A stretch of DNA of 64,000 nucleotides from NCBI GenBank assembly GCA_025345505.1, contig JANVCC010000047.1, positions 8,936,413-9,000,412 of the forward strand. The letters are read 5' to 3'. Positions 47,501 to 54,905 of the stretch are shown piece by piece. The position numbers and the translations under genes are program-made. This stretch comes from Todiramphus chloris collaris. Taxonomy: Eukaryota; Chordata; Aves; Coraciiformes; Alcedinidae. Under the pieces are notes generated by a model. That model saw nothing but the letters and a program-made list of their open reading frames with translations. It did not search any database and was not told where the DNA came from. How positions within the stretch are numbered: position 1 is the stretch's first letter; every line of letters starts with the position of its first letter.

Positions 47501-49206
47501 TCAGTATCAGTCAGGACCTAGTAGGGTCAGTCTCATCCTCACTGCCCACCTCAAATTGAAGACTCATTATTCTTTGTTGCAAAAGCATCGTCACCATCAC
47601 CTCAGCCCAAACCTGAGCCTAATCCCACAAAAATCTAGTTGCACATGGTCCTGCTCACTGCAGGGAGCTTGGACTAGGTGAGCTGTAAAGGTCCTTTCCA
47701 ACCACCATTCTGTGATTCTATGAAACCTATGGGTGTCCTTCCACTGACTTCTGGGGGATGTGAAATGGTTTCACAGAGTGCTTATCACCTACAGCTTTCA
47801 AAGAGAAGTGTGCAAATATTAATGCTTTTCAAGTGGGAAAACTGAGGAAAGGGGATTTGCCAGAGATTAGCCAGAAGATAAGCGAGATATGGCTGTTCCC
47901 CGACTCCTGCTGTACTGGGGGCTCACACAGACTGGCTGTGTCACGCTATGCTGGAGAATCACACAGGGTTGGAAAAGACCATTAAAGTCACTGGCTGTAG
48001 GTGGTCACCCTCCAGACTACCACGTGGTCACACTCAATAGCATGAAGCTTAAAATCACACAAGCAACTTTGCGTTACCCCTTGTAAAAACCTCTGCGCTG
48101 GCTGCTCTCCCAGCTGGACAACTGACAGGGATACTGGGATTGTAAACGTGCTGGCTGACACTCCCGGCTCCTCCTCGCTGCTACGCACCGATCCAGCAGC
48201 ACAGAGCACCGATGAAGCGGGTTCCGAGCGCCGCCGTAGGCTGTCAGAGCTGTCCAGCCGGGGGCTCCCAGCCGGGGCTGCCGTGCCAGCCGCCCGTGGA
48301 GAGCGGCCCACGTGGCCCGCGGGAGCCGCGGGGCAGCGCGGTGCGCTGTGCGGAGGTGCCGAGGTGTGCCAGCGCCGCTCCCCTCGGGCTGCCTGCGCCG
48401 ACTGACAACGAGCTCAATCTGGCTCTAATTAGCTCCGGCAGCCTTATGTTTGCAATCAGAGCGAGCGCTTTGTTCGGGGCGCGCAGGGGAGCAGAAGGCG
48501 GACGCGTCCTCCTGCCCCGGCCGCGCTTTTTGCGGCGCGGGGAGCAGCCGGGGCTTGGCAGGGGGTGGCCAAGCGCTCGCCCTCGCGAGACCGCTTCCTG
48601 GGCTACTTACACCGAGGTGGGCTGGCAGGGGAACTGATTCCAGGCGCATCTGTACTGGGCCTGGACGTAGCTCTCCGTCCCGTCCAGCACCGAGCAGCTC
48701 ACGTTCTTGTTCACGATGTAGGCGCACCAGTTCCTGGGGACAGGGATGGAGGAGACAACGGCGTCAGGGACCCGCAGCGGAGTCAGGAGGCCCGTGCAAC
48801 GCCCCAGAACTCCGAGCTGCCCCAGCCCGCTCGCCCCGGCACCCCCGGGCTGCCCCCGTACGCCCGTCCCGGCACCTCCGCCCGCCCCGGCAGCCCCAGC
48901 CCGCCCGCACGGGCACCGCCGGCGGCTCCAGCCCGCCCTGGCACCCCCGCTCAGGCACCCTCGGCGGCCCCAGCCCGCCCTGGCACCCCCGCTCAGGCAC
49001 CCTCGGCGGCCCCAGCCCGCCCCGGCTCGCCCGGCCGCCGGCAGCAGCCCCGCATCCCCCTCCGGGGCCGCTGGCACTCACTTGCTGCGGGAGCCCGGCC
49101 GGGTGTAACGCAGGTGCGGGGTAGCGTGGCTGAGCCCGGCGCCCAGGGCGAGGAGGAGCGGCAGCGCCCAGCCCGCGGGCGCCGCGGAGCCCGGACACAG
49201 CTCCAT
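17172..49206 (-). CDS. EMILIN2: EMILIN-2 (elastin microfibril interface-located protein 2), complete, eight exons
   Basis: A secreted extracellular-matrix glycoprotein. Exons in transcript order: 49206-49082, 48733-48611, 35978-35803, 33572-31641, 26086-25754, 24689-24651, 18806-18675 and 17509-17172. They total 3198 bases and 1065 residues, close to the roughly 1050 residues of mammalian EMILIN2. All introns are GT-AG and all phases agree. Domains: signal peptide about 1-28; EMI domain about 43-118 (NWCAYIVNK to WKCCPGYRG); long coiled-coil region 142-785 with at least nine N-glycosylation sequons; proline-rich part about 795-830; short broken collagen-like part about 850-910; C1q domain about 911-1065. 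A proline-rich segment is the mark of EMILIN2 rather than EMILIN1. In mammals EMILIN2 is linked to elastic fibres, cell adhesion and death-receptor or Wnt binding; these roles are inferred here. It is convergent with LPIN2. Confidence 0.95.
17547..17735 (-). mobile_element. CR1-type LINE 3' fragment, in EMILIN2 intron 7
   Basis: Reads ggtttgtgttggaaagaacc...catccagtccaac...ccctgcagggagcagggcc on +, the reverse complement of the avian CR1 3' end. Its 3' end lies about 37 bases upstream of the exon 8 acceptor. It lies in the sense of EMILIN2 transcription. Confidence 0.85.
18030..18486 (+). mobile_element. CR1-type LINE 3' fragment, in EMILIN2 intron 7
   Basis: Contains the typical CR1 order: aggacattgaggggctggag, agggcaacagagctgggg, ctcagcctgga-like text, gggagaccttct, ccctgacaggaggttggag, agtggtggagtccccatgat, and a tail attctgtgatt. 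It is antisense to EMILIN2 and ends about 190 bases from exon 7. Confidence 0.9.
18675..18806 (-). CDS. EMILIN2: EMILIN2 exon 7 (start of C1q domain)
   Basis: The acceptor is ttgtccattttag and the donor gtaaca. It encodes [19 protein letters not shown], then [19 protein letters not shown], the first beta strands of a C1q domain. Confidence 0.95.
22297..22532. repeat. 44-bp tandem repeat interrupted by assembly gap
   Basis: Units starting cagagcacccactgcccatg recur at 22341, 22385, 22429, (22473, cut by gap) and 22486, ending at about 22532. A diverged copy begins about 22297 (gagcacccaccatggatgg). Period is exactly 44. Copies differ by a few substitutions (gacgctg/gaggctg, ggttaag/ggtcaag). 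Confidence 0.95.
22476..22485. other. 10-base N gap in assembly
   Basis: Ten N within the tandem repeat. The size is probably nominal; the true number of repeat copies is unknown. Confidence 0.97.
24651..24689 (-). CDS. EMILIN2: EMILIN2 exon 6 (39-base microexon)
   Basis: The acceptor is ttcctctgtag and the donor gtaagg. It encodes [12 protein letters not shown] between two split Gly codons. Phase 1 at both sides makes it skippable without a frameshift. It links the collagen-like segment to the C1q domain. Confidence 0.9.
24690..25753 (-). other. EMILIN2 intron 5
   Basis: 1.06 kb, nearly half of it a diverged CR1-type fragment (25044-25515). Nothing else recognised. Confidence 0.85.
25044..25515 (-). 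mobile_element. Diverged CR1-type LINE fragment, EMILIN2 intron 5
   Basis: On + it reads like the reverse complement of older avian CR1 subfamilies: ttggaagcgacctttaagatcatcaggtcc, acttggccttgttgaacctcatcc, ggtgtcacctgcaaagtgac, gagtcctggggacaccactt. Subfamily not assigned. Sense to EMILIN2, about 240 bases downstream of exon 5. Confidence 0.75.
25754..26086 (-). CDS. EMILIN2: EMILIN2 exon 5 (proline-rich and short collagen-like segment)
   Basis: The acceptor is atcctttcaaag and the donor gtgaga. Frame was fixed by the phase-1 end of exon 4; 110 codons are open in it. It begins [20 protein letters not shown], then runs through a Pro/Arg-rich part to [11 protein letters not shown] and AEGYAGAPG. 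The collagen-like triplets are few and interrupted. All three antisense frames here are also open because of GC richness; phase and composition decide the choice. Confidence 0.88.
26087..31640 (-). other. EMILIN2 intron 4
   Basis: 5.6 kb with one CR1 fragment (29815-29990), CT microsatellite at about 28613-28627 and poly(A)/poly(T) runs. The open frames here (for example 28239-28487 and 30298-30576) show no domain or splice support. Confidence 0.75.
29815..29990 (+). mobile_element. CR1-type LINE internal fragment
   Basis: Contains tgaggtcacatctggagtcctgggtccagttctgggctccccagttcaagagagacaaggaactactgg-like CR1 text (described, positions 29868-29950) and ggagagagtccagcggagg. Sense on +. Confidence 0.9.
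31641..33572 (-). CDS. EMILIN2: EMILIN2 exon 4 (coiled-coil region)
   Basis: A single 1932-base exon, 643 full codons, with acceptor ctacgaaacag and donor gtaagg. The product is rich in Leu, Glu, Lys and Asp in heptad-like order. It has repeated N-X-S/T sites (NCS, NKS, NVT, NTT, NNS, NSS, NST, NQT, NGT) and scattered cysteines (GCCKEG, SCCGEV) likely to link subunits. The large central exon is characteristic of EMILIN genes. The open frame continues past the donor into the intron to 31546, which is not coding. Confidence 0.96.
33573..35802 (-). other. EMILIN2 intron 3
   Basis: 2.2 kb of mainly AT-rich sequence with no recognised repeat family or exon. Confidence 0.75.
35803..35978 (-). CDS. 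EMILIN2: EMILIN2 exon 3 (EMI domain, second half, and linker)
   Basis: The acceptor is ttctggcag and the donor gtaact. It encodes [20 protein letters not shown], then [16 protein letters not shown], which closes the EMI domain, then a basic/proline-alanine linker ending VVKKGL. Confidence 0.94.
38848..38893. repeat. 23-bp perfect direct duplication
   Basis: acaaacacagccacactaaa + tgc occurs at 38848-38870 and again at 38871-38893 without change. Confidence 0.9.
40530..40675 (+). mobile_element. CR1-type LINE 3' end
   Basis: gagattccaaacccggctgg, gggtgaccctgctggatgg, tctccggagggcccttccaa, then ccccaccatgctggggttctgtg: the CR1 3' UTR pattern in sense on +. Confidence 0.8.
42715..42920 (-). 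mobile_element. CR1-type LINE 3' fragment
   Basis: On + it reads accacagactggtttgggtt, ggaaaggacctttcaaggcc, atccagtccaacctccctgc, then gccagggatggggcagccac, the reverse complement of CR1 3' sequence. Very similar to 57608-58087. Confidence 0.92.
46800..46925. repeat. Possible old interspersed repeat (unassigned)
   Basis: gagaccaaacgtctgtttag and ccccacatcctctctccgac resemble an old amniote dispersed repeat with the theme of accaaaggtccatctagccc. Family not assigned; recognition is from memory only. Confidence 0.35.
47640..47728 (+). mobile_element. CR1-type LINE 3' end with tail
   Basis: ctgcagggagcttggactag, gtcctttccaaccaccattc and the 3' tail attctgtgattctatga mark a truncated CR1 in sense on +. 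Confidence 0.85.
47953..48062 (-). mobile_element. CR1-type LINE 3' fragment, diverged
   Basis: gagaatcacacagggttgga and aaagaccattaaagtcactgg match the reverse complement of a CR1 3' end. The remainder is diverged. Confidence 0.6.
48611..48733 (-). CDS. EMILIN2: EMILIN2 exon 2 (EMI domain, first half)
   Basis: The acceptor is ctgtccccag and the donor gtaagt. It encodes [20 protein letters not shown] and then [19 protein letters not shown]. Cysteine spacing and the opening NWC are typical of EMI domains. Confidence 0.95.
48734..49081 (-). other. EMILIN2 intron 1
   Basis: Only 348 bases, strongly C-rich on the + strand (G-rich in the transcript), with the 42-bp minisatellite. The G-rich transcript strand could form quadruplexes; that is an inference. 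Confidence 0.85.
48920..49025. repeat. 42-bp GC-rich minisatellite in EMILIN2 intron 1
   Basis: Units beginning cggcggc(t/c)ccagcccgcc start at 48920, 48962 and 49004 (period 42, about 2.5 copies). The surrounding intron 1 (48734-49081) carries further degenerate cagcccgcc/ggcacccc motifs. Confidence 0.9.
49082..49206 (-). CDS. EMILIN2: EMILIN2 exon 1 (start, signal peptide)
   Basis: The ATG is at 49206-49204. It encodes [20 protein letters not shown] and continues [21 protein letters not shown] hydrophobic leucine core followed by SHA is a good signal-peptide end (cleavage near residue 28). The donor gtgagt follows. The two final bases (aa) are completed by g of exon 2 to make Lys42. Confidence 0.93.
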
Positions 49207-49500
49207 AGGGCGGCGGGCAGAGCCGGTGCTTCTCCGCGGGCTCCCTCCGACCGTCCGTCCGCCCGCCAGTCCGTCCGTCTGTCCCTCCGTCCGTCCGTCC
49301 CGCCCGCCCTCGCCCGCTCCCAGCTCCCTCACTGACGCAAATCCCCCCCACCCTGTTTCCGCCCTCCACGGCGGCCCCGCACCCCCTCCGGCCGCTCCCC
49401 TCCACCCCCGCCCGGCCCCGGCCCCGGCCCCGCTCTCGCCCCCCGGCCGAGGCGGAGCGGCCGCTGCGCGCAGGCGGAGGGGCAGCCTGCAGACCCACAC
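49207..49500 (-). promoter_or_regulatory. EMILIN2: EMILIN2 5' UTR and core promoter region (approximate)
   Basis: Sequence immediately upstream of the ATG is GC-rich with GC-box-like CCCCGCCC/GGGCGGG runs (for example about 49400-49440) and a CCGT-rich simple repeat. No TATA box was seen. The transcription start cannot be fixed from sequence. Confidence 0.5.
49250..49310. repeat. (CCGT)n-like simple repeat in EMILIN2 5' region
   Basis: Imperfect runs of ccgt, interrupted by ccgcc, ccag, ctgt and ccct, lie 45-105 bases upstream of the start codon and so probably in the 5' UTR. Confidence 0.85.
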
Positions 49501-49824
49501 GGCGCAATGAGCGCGGCTCCCGGGGGCAGCTGCCCGCACCCTGCCCGAGCTGGCCCCGGGCTTCCCACCGGAGGGACCCTGGGGAGCAGCGGAGGGGGAA
49601 GGGGAAGGGGCCGGGCTCGCCCCGGCACCCCGGGGCTGAGGGAGCCCCTGAATCGCGGGGAGCAGGCCCGGGGGGCTCCCGGTGCGGGTGGATTTAGCGG
49701 GCTCGTGTCCCGCTCCACGGCACGGCCTCGGCAGGGTCGGTCTGCGGCCCGAGGGCTCGTCTCTTCTGGGCCAGGGCTGCCTGCTGCCCGAGGCTCCTAC
49801 GAGAGATGTGCAGGGACCATTACT

Positions 49825-50084
49825 CATCTAATGACAGGACAAGAGGAACTGGCTTCAAGTTGCACCAGGAGACGTTTAGGTTGGAGCTGAGGAACAATTT
49901 CGTCAATCCCCTGCAGGGTTGTCCAGGGCTGTCCCAGGCTGCCCAGGGCAGTGGTGGAGTCCCCATGATCCCTGGAGGGGTTTCCAAGCTGTGAAGATGT
50001 GGTGCTGAGGGACATGGGACTGGCAGTGCTGGGGGAACGGTTGGACTCAATGAGCTGAAAGGTCTCTGACCAAAGCGATTCTAT
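49825..50084 (+). mobile_element. CR1-type LINE 3' fragment abutting the EMILIN2 CpG island
   Basis: aatgacaggacaagaggaac, ggagacgtttaggttggagc, gtggtggagtccccatgatc, aggggtttccaagctgtgaa and tail gcgattctatgg. Sense on +. It marks the outer edge of the CpG island. Confidence 0.9.
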
Positions 50085-50454
50085 GGAGGCAGCAGGGTCA
50101 GGCCTGTTCTGCTGCTGTAGGCAGCAGCCAGCCCACGCTGAACCTGGACCTCACCATCTGCCCCAACCTGCTGAAGTAGGGAGGTTTCATCTGCCAGTCT
50201 CACCATCAGTCACCCAACAGATTCACTTGGCCTCCGAGTCTGACAGGGAAATGAGCTTTAAATGCTGACGTCAAAATTATGCTTTCAGCCTGCTTTTTGG
50301 TGATTCTTTCACTGGAAACATACTCTAAAGCCTTCTGCCCCCAAGTGAAATGTGTCCCATTACTGATGGGGATAATCTTTTGAGCAGGGACTGTTGGGAC
50401 GGGAGAAGGGTTGGTGGTTTAAGCTAGAAGACAGAGATTTAGATGAGATACAAG

Positions 50455-50640
50455 GAAAGAATTGTTGATGCTGAGGGTGGTGAGAGCCTAGCCCAAGTTG
50501 GCCAGAGAGGTGGTTGCTGCCCCATCCCTGGCACCATTGCAGGTGAGGATGGCTGGGGCTCTGAGCAACCTGCTCTAGTTGCAGGTTGCTGCTCCTGCTC
50601 CCTGCAGGGGGGTTGGACTGGATGGCATTTGGAAGAGCAT
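50455..50640 (+). mobile_element. CR1-type LINE 3' fragment
   Basis: gaattgttgatgctgagggt, gccccatccctggcaccatt, ctgagcaacctgctctagtt and gggttggactggatggc: sense copy of the CR1 subfamily seen antisense at 42715-42920 and 57608-58087. Confidence 0.88.
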
Positions 50641-51149
50641 GCTATCCAGGCATTGTTCTTTGTGAAGAAACTACAGTTTCTGCAGCCTGAAGAAAGCAAG
50701 ACTCTGGTTCAGTCCCTATGAAGCAATGAAGAAGGTTTGTTCTTCCTTTTTCCCCTCCTCATCCAGTCAAGGAACTCATGAAGCTGGTCCTTTTCCAAAA
50801 GTGATGAGCAACATAGAAGAGCTGTATGTTGTCCCACAAAGGGGAAGGCACTCAATAATGAGAGGCTAAGGTCATGCCAATCCTGACAGTGACTGCATGG
50901 TACGAAAATTAATAGGCTGATTTAAACAAAATGAGTGTGAAGCAACGGTGTGTTTCCATACGCAGAACATTGAGCTTATATTTTGTTGGAGGGAGATAAA
51001 GCAGATGCTGCTGGAGTTACTGTGAGGACACGCCTCGAACCTGCGAACCGCAGGCTCCATTGCGCTGCCAAACAGAACGTGGGGCACCATGAGAGGGAAA
51101 GTCATTGCAGCCTCTGCTCACCCCACAGATAGCACAGGATGTTTCCAAT

Positions 51150-51330
51150 GACAAAGCAGCTACCACCCCTCTGGGCAACCTGGGCCAGGGTCTCACCACA
51201 GTCAGCATCAAAAATTTCTAATGAGGAGCTGCCTACAACTCCAGGACTCTGTGAACATTCCCTCAAGAGCTGTGTAAGAAATTCTTTTTCCAGATTGCCA
51301 GTGCAGAGGGGTTGTGCCTGTGGTGTAAAT
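51150..51330 (-). mobile_element. CR1-type LINE fragment
   Basis: ctaccacccctctgggcaac, ctgggccagggtctcaccac and agtcagcatcaaaaatttct match the reverse complement of the same CR1 region. The right boundary is unclear. Confidence 0.7.
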
Positions 51331-52104
51331 ATCATGAAACAGGACTGTGATCGTCATTTGCCGCTGCTGCTTTACAAAGGTGCGTGAGACTTCTTCCCCT
51401 GCAGAGCCCACTGCGTTTCTGAGTTTGTCTTGTCTAAAATAAACCATAACAGTGGGAACCAAAGTCCTGCCGGACCACTCGCTTCTCCTTGCAGAAACCA
51501 GAGCTCTGTGGGAACTGGAATGGCCCAGTAACAGCAGAGGATGACTTGTGCTGAGAAGCATTGAGCTGAGCAGAAACGGATGGATTTGGGCAGATGCACA
51601 GAGCTGACCTCAGCTCCTCTGATATTCACACTGGGCCTATGATATCAGCTGATTCAACAACAACCAGCACAGAAACAGAGCTGTGTCAGGAGGATCTTCA
51701 GCTCAGGTGCACTCTGGACATGTGGCCTGAGCTCTGCTCGTGGCTACATTTTTTCTGTGGGTGGAACCAGTTTTATTTCAGAGTGTAAGTATGAAGATTA
51801 GTTGTGCTCTCCAGGAGACAACTGTATTTTTCTGTGCTATGTCCTCTCATTTCTAGAATTCACAGAAATCCCAAGGCAGATGATTCTGACGGTAGATGGA
51901 AAGCATCCTTCCAACCCCTCCCCTCCAAATGGAGCCTGCAGCCTGCGAGTGCACTGGGAAGGGCTTCGATGTGTCCGTACATGTGTCCTTGGACAATGGA
52001 GATCACAGCCATGAGTCCCTAAATCCTTTTAAATAGTTTTAAAGTTCTTGTTTCTGTACTAAGCAGCCTAGCTGTGTTTTCAGCACCAGGATCAATGACA
52101 CATC

Positions 52105-52372
52105 CATCCATCCTGAGAGAACAAGAGGAAACAGCCTAAAGTTGCACCAGGAGAGGTTTAGGTTGCTGAGGAACAATTTCTTCAACCCCCTGCAGGGTTG
52201 TCCAGGGTAGTGGTGAAGTCCCCATGATCCCTGGAGGGGTTTCAAAGCCCCACCTGGAGATGTGGTGCTGAGGGACATGGGTTAGTGGTGCCCTGGCAGT
52301 GCTGGGGGAGTGGTTGGACTCCATGAGCTGAAAGGGGTCTCCCAACAAAAACGATTCTGTGACTCCATGTTT
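52105..52372 (+). mobile_element. CR1-type LINE 3' fragment
   Basis: gagaacaagaggaaacagcc, caccaggagaggtttaggtt, gtagtggtgaagtccccatg, and tail acgattctgtgactccatg. Sense on +. Confidence 0.9.
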
Positions 52373-52626
52373 CTATGACTGGCAACAGGCTAATGATAGG
52401 GAAACAACTAGGGCCATGTGCAAGGGTCTGCCAGAGAGAGAAGGGTGCACAGAGGGGGTGGGCAGAATAAAGAGCAAAAACATTGTCAGAGTATTTACTG
52501 CAGAGCTCCAAAAAGAAATGTGTCTTTGATGGTGTAGAAGTGGTGTTGTCCCTGCAGTTTGCCTCTCTTACATATCAGCTCTGTCTGTAGATTTCATCAG
52601 TAAATTGTGTTCTGAATTCTGCATTC

Positions 52627-52760
52627 ACAGAATCCTGGTATCCCAGTACGGTAGGGATTGGAAGGGACCTCTGGAGATCATCTGCTCCAACCCTCCCTGC
52701 TAAAGCAGGGTCACCCAGAGAAGGGGGCCCAGGATCGTGTTCCTTGAGGTTCACCACCTC
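52627..52760 (-). mobile_element. CR1-type LINE 3' end, different subfamily
   Basis: ttcacagaatcctggtatcc, ggattggaagggacctctgg, agatcatctgctccaaccct, gctaaagcagggtcacccag: reverse complement of a CR1 3' end related to 40530-40675. Confidence 0.82.
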
Positions 52761-54029
52761 AAAAAATTGCCAGAATAACCCAAGGTGAGTGCTTTTTATA
52801 GAGGTGTTTTTACTCCCTTAACACTTCTCTTTATAAGAAAGTACTCTTGTCTAGAAAGATTGTCAGTGGCACAGGAGATCCTTCAGGAACTTCTCACCTG
52901 TCCATCAGGTGCAAGAAGCCAACCTACAGCTGCACCTCGTCTGCCTTTACATTTGGCCCTGTATTAACACCATCTGTGAATCAAAGCAGGTCACAGTGTG
53001 CCTCTGGCAAGATTAAACTGGCCTCAGGGAACAAAGGGACGCTGGAAAGGAAGCTGTAGGAAGCTCCAAGCTACCAGAGGAAGACTTAGACTGACGTGTA
53101 TGACGCACGCTGGTTGGATCTACCAGAAAAAGCTCTCCATGGGGAAAGAGGAGCATGAACACTGCAGAGACATGGGGCAGGCCTGCCCTGTCGCTGGGGC
53201 CTGGTGTGTGTGTCACCACATAGCGACCTCAGCATTAACTTCAACATTTCCTGTTCCAGTCTAGGGCTGGTGTCCTCCAGCTTCTCCCCTCTCAGATCAG
53301 ATCATGAGCTTTTTTTGAGACACCTTTTCAAGAAGTGTTCCCTACTGCAGGACTTGTGTTTTGCTTTTGAAATCTCCATGTGTAATCACCTCTCTAAAGT
53401 CAGACAGACATGTATTAGCTGTGAATGTTTAATGAAAATCAATAACCAAATCAAAAGTAAATAACAGATGTTAATATAATTACTGTTTATAAACGTGTTA
53501 AATTAAAGAAGAAGACCCAAGCCCTAGTCAGGGGTGAATAAATAAACAGAGGAGAGGAGGGAGAGCAGAAGATTTTGGTTTTCTTTTTCCTGGTGAGCCA
53601 CCTTGGAGGGACACAACAGTTACACAACTCTGAAGATTTGGTGACTTCCACAGAACAGGTCTGCAGTGGAGATCCTCCGTAGCAGCCTTGCCAGGCAGTA
53701 GCCCCTGTGGTCCTGACCACTGCCCAGGCCACATCTTCACCCACCTGAAGATCCGATTTGCCTACCTGGGTGCTGCTGATGATGTATGGGCTCTGTGAAC
53801 GGGCTGAGGGAGGTTTCAGGCCATGGAGGGTAACCCTGCAATTCCTTTTGTTCTTCCTGGGGGTTACTTCCTTTCTGAGGGAAAACATTTGTGTTCAGTT
53901 TACCAATTCAAACAGAAAAACAAATCAGCGTGTTACAAGCAGCCCAAACATTGCCCAGCTGTAGCACTTGGGAAGTGTTTGTATTAAACCCAACAGCCTT
54001 TACTGTCATCATTGTGGGTTTGGGTAGAA

Positions 54030-54905
54030 AAGAACACCAGCAAAGGCCAGTCCCTGGGCACGGCTGTCTGTGCCCACGGCTGTGCTCTGCGCAGGGCTCT
54101 GGGGCAGGAGAGCATGGATGGCAGGGAGCCCTGCCTGAGGGAGCGGGGCAGTGTCACAACCCATCGGTGTGTTCCACCCTTGGGGAACAGCCCATCGACT
54201 TCCTACTGAATAGTCATGACAGGCACCTGGGGGGTGTTGGTCGACAGCTGACTGGAGATGACCCAGTGTGTGCTCAGGTGGCCAAGAAGGCCACCAGCAT
54301 CCTGGCTGCTGCCAGCACTTGTGTGGCCAGCAGGACCAGGGCAAGGATCATCCCCCTGGACTGGGTACGGGGGAGGTCACACCTCAAATCCTGGGTTCAG
54401 TTTTGGGCCCCTCACTCCCAGAAGGACATTTAGGGGCCATTCAATTCACAACAGCGTGGTCAGAGAAGGGCAATGGAGCTGGGGAAGGGTCTGGACCACA
54501 AGTCTGGTGAGGAACGGCTGAGGGACCTGGGCTTGTTGAGCCTGGAGAGGAGGCTCAGGGGAGACCTTCTGGCTCTCAACAGCTCCCTGACAGGAGGTTG
54601 GAGCCAGGGCGGGGTCAGGCTCTGCTTCCAAGGAACAAGGGACAGGACAAGAGGAACTGGCCTCAAGTTGCCCCAGAGGAGGCTTAGATTGGAAATTGTT
54701 CCTCACATCCTTAGAAAGGTTGTCCAGGACTGTCCCAGGCTGCCCAGGGCAGTGGTGGAGTCCCCATGATCCCTGGAGGGGTTTCCAAGCTGTGGAGATG
54801 TGGTGCTGAGGGACATGGGTTAGTGGTGCCCTGGCAGTGCTGGGGGAACAGTTGGACTCCATCTTAAAGGTCTCTTCCAACCCAAACAATTCTGTAATTC
54901 TGTAA
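54030..54905 (+). mobile_element. CR1-type LINE, longest copy in window
   Basis: It starts in the C-terminal part of CR1 ORF2 (ggcacctggggggtgttggt, gtggccaagaaggccaccag) and runs to the 3' tail aattctgtaattctgtaac. About 880 bases, 5'-truncated, with its reading frame broken. Sense on +. The left limit is uncertain. Confidence 0.88.

Larger units (their letters stand above)
35979..48610 (-). other. EMILIN2 intron 2
   Basis: 12.6 kb, the largest intron, typical for a first-domain intron. It holds several CR1 fragments (40530-40675, 42715-42920, 47640-47728, 47953-48062), a possible further repeat at 46800-46925, a 23-bp duplication (38848-38893), and at its upstream end the edge of the CpG island. 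No nested gene recognised. Confidence 0.75.
48180..49780. promoter_or_regulatory. CpG island at EMILIN2 promoter, exon 1 and exon 2
   Basis: Dense CG dinucleotides and very high GC over about 1.6 kb, sharply different from flanking sequence. It covers EMILIN2 exons 1-2, intron 1 and the upstream region. Long overlapping open frames on both strands here result from the GC content. Confidence 0.85.

Noticed and set aside
48450..49335. Long open frames of 120-260 codons on both strands in the CpG island
   Set aside because: High GC content suppresses stop codons. The products are Pro/Ala/Arg/Gly-rich low-complexity sequence, and the EMILIN2 exons 1-2 explain the only conserved coding.
49078..49827. 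249-codon frame that would extend EMILIN2 upstream of its ATG
   Set aside because: The Met at 49206 begins a good signal peptide. The upstream extension is low-complexity GC-rich sequence without homology, so it is 5' UTR/promoter.
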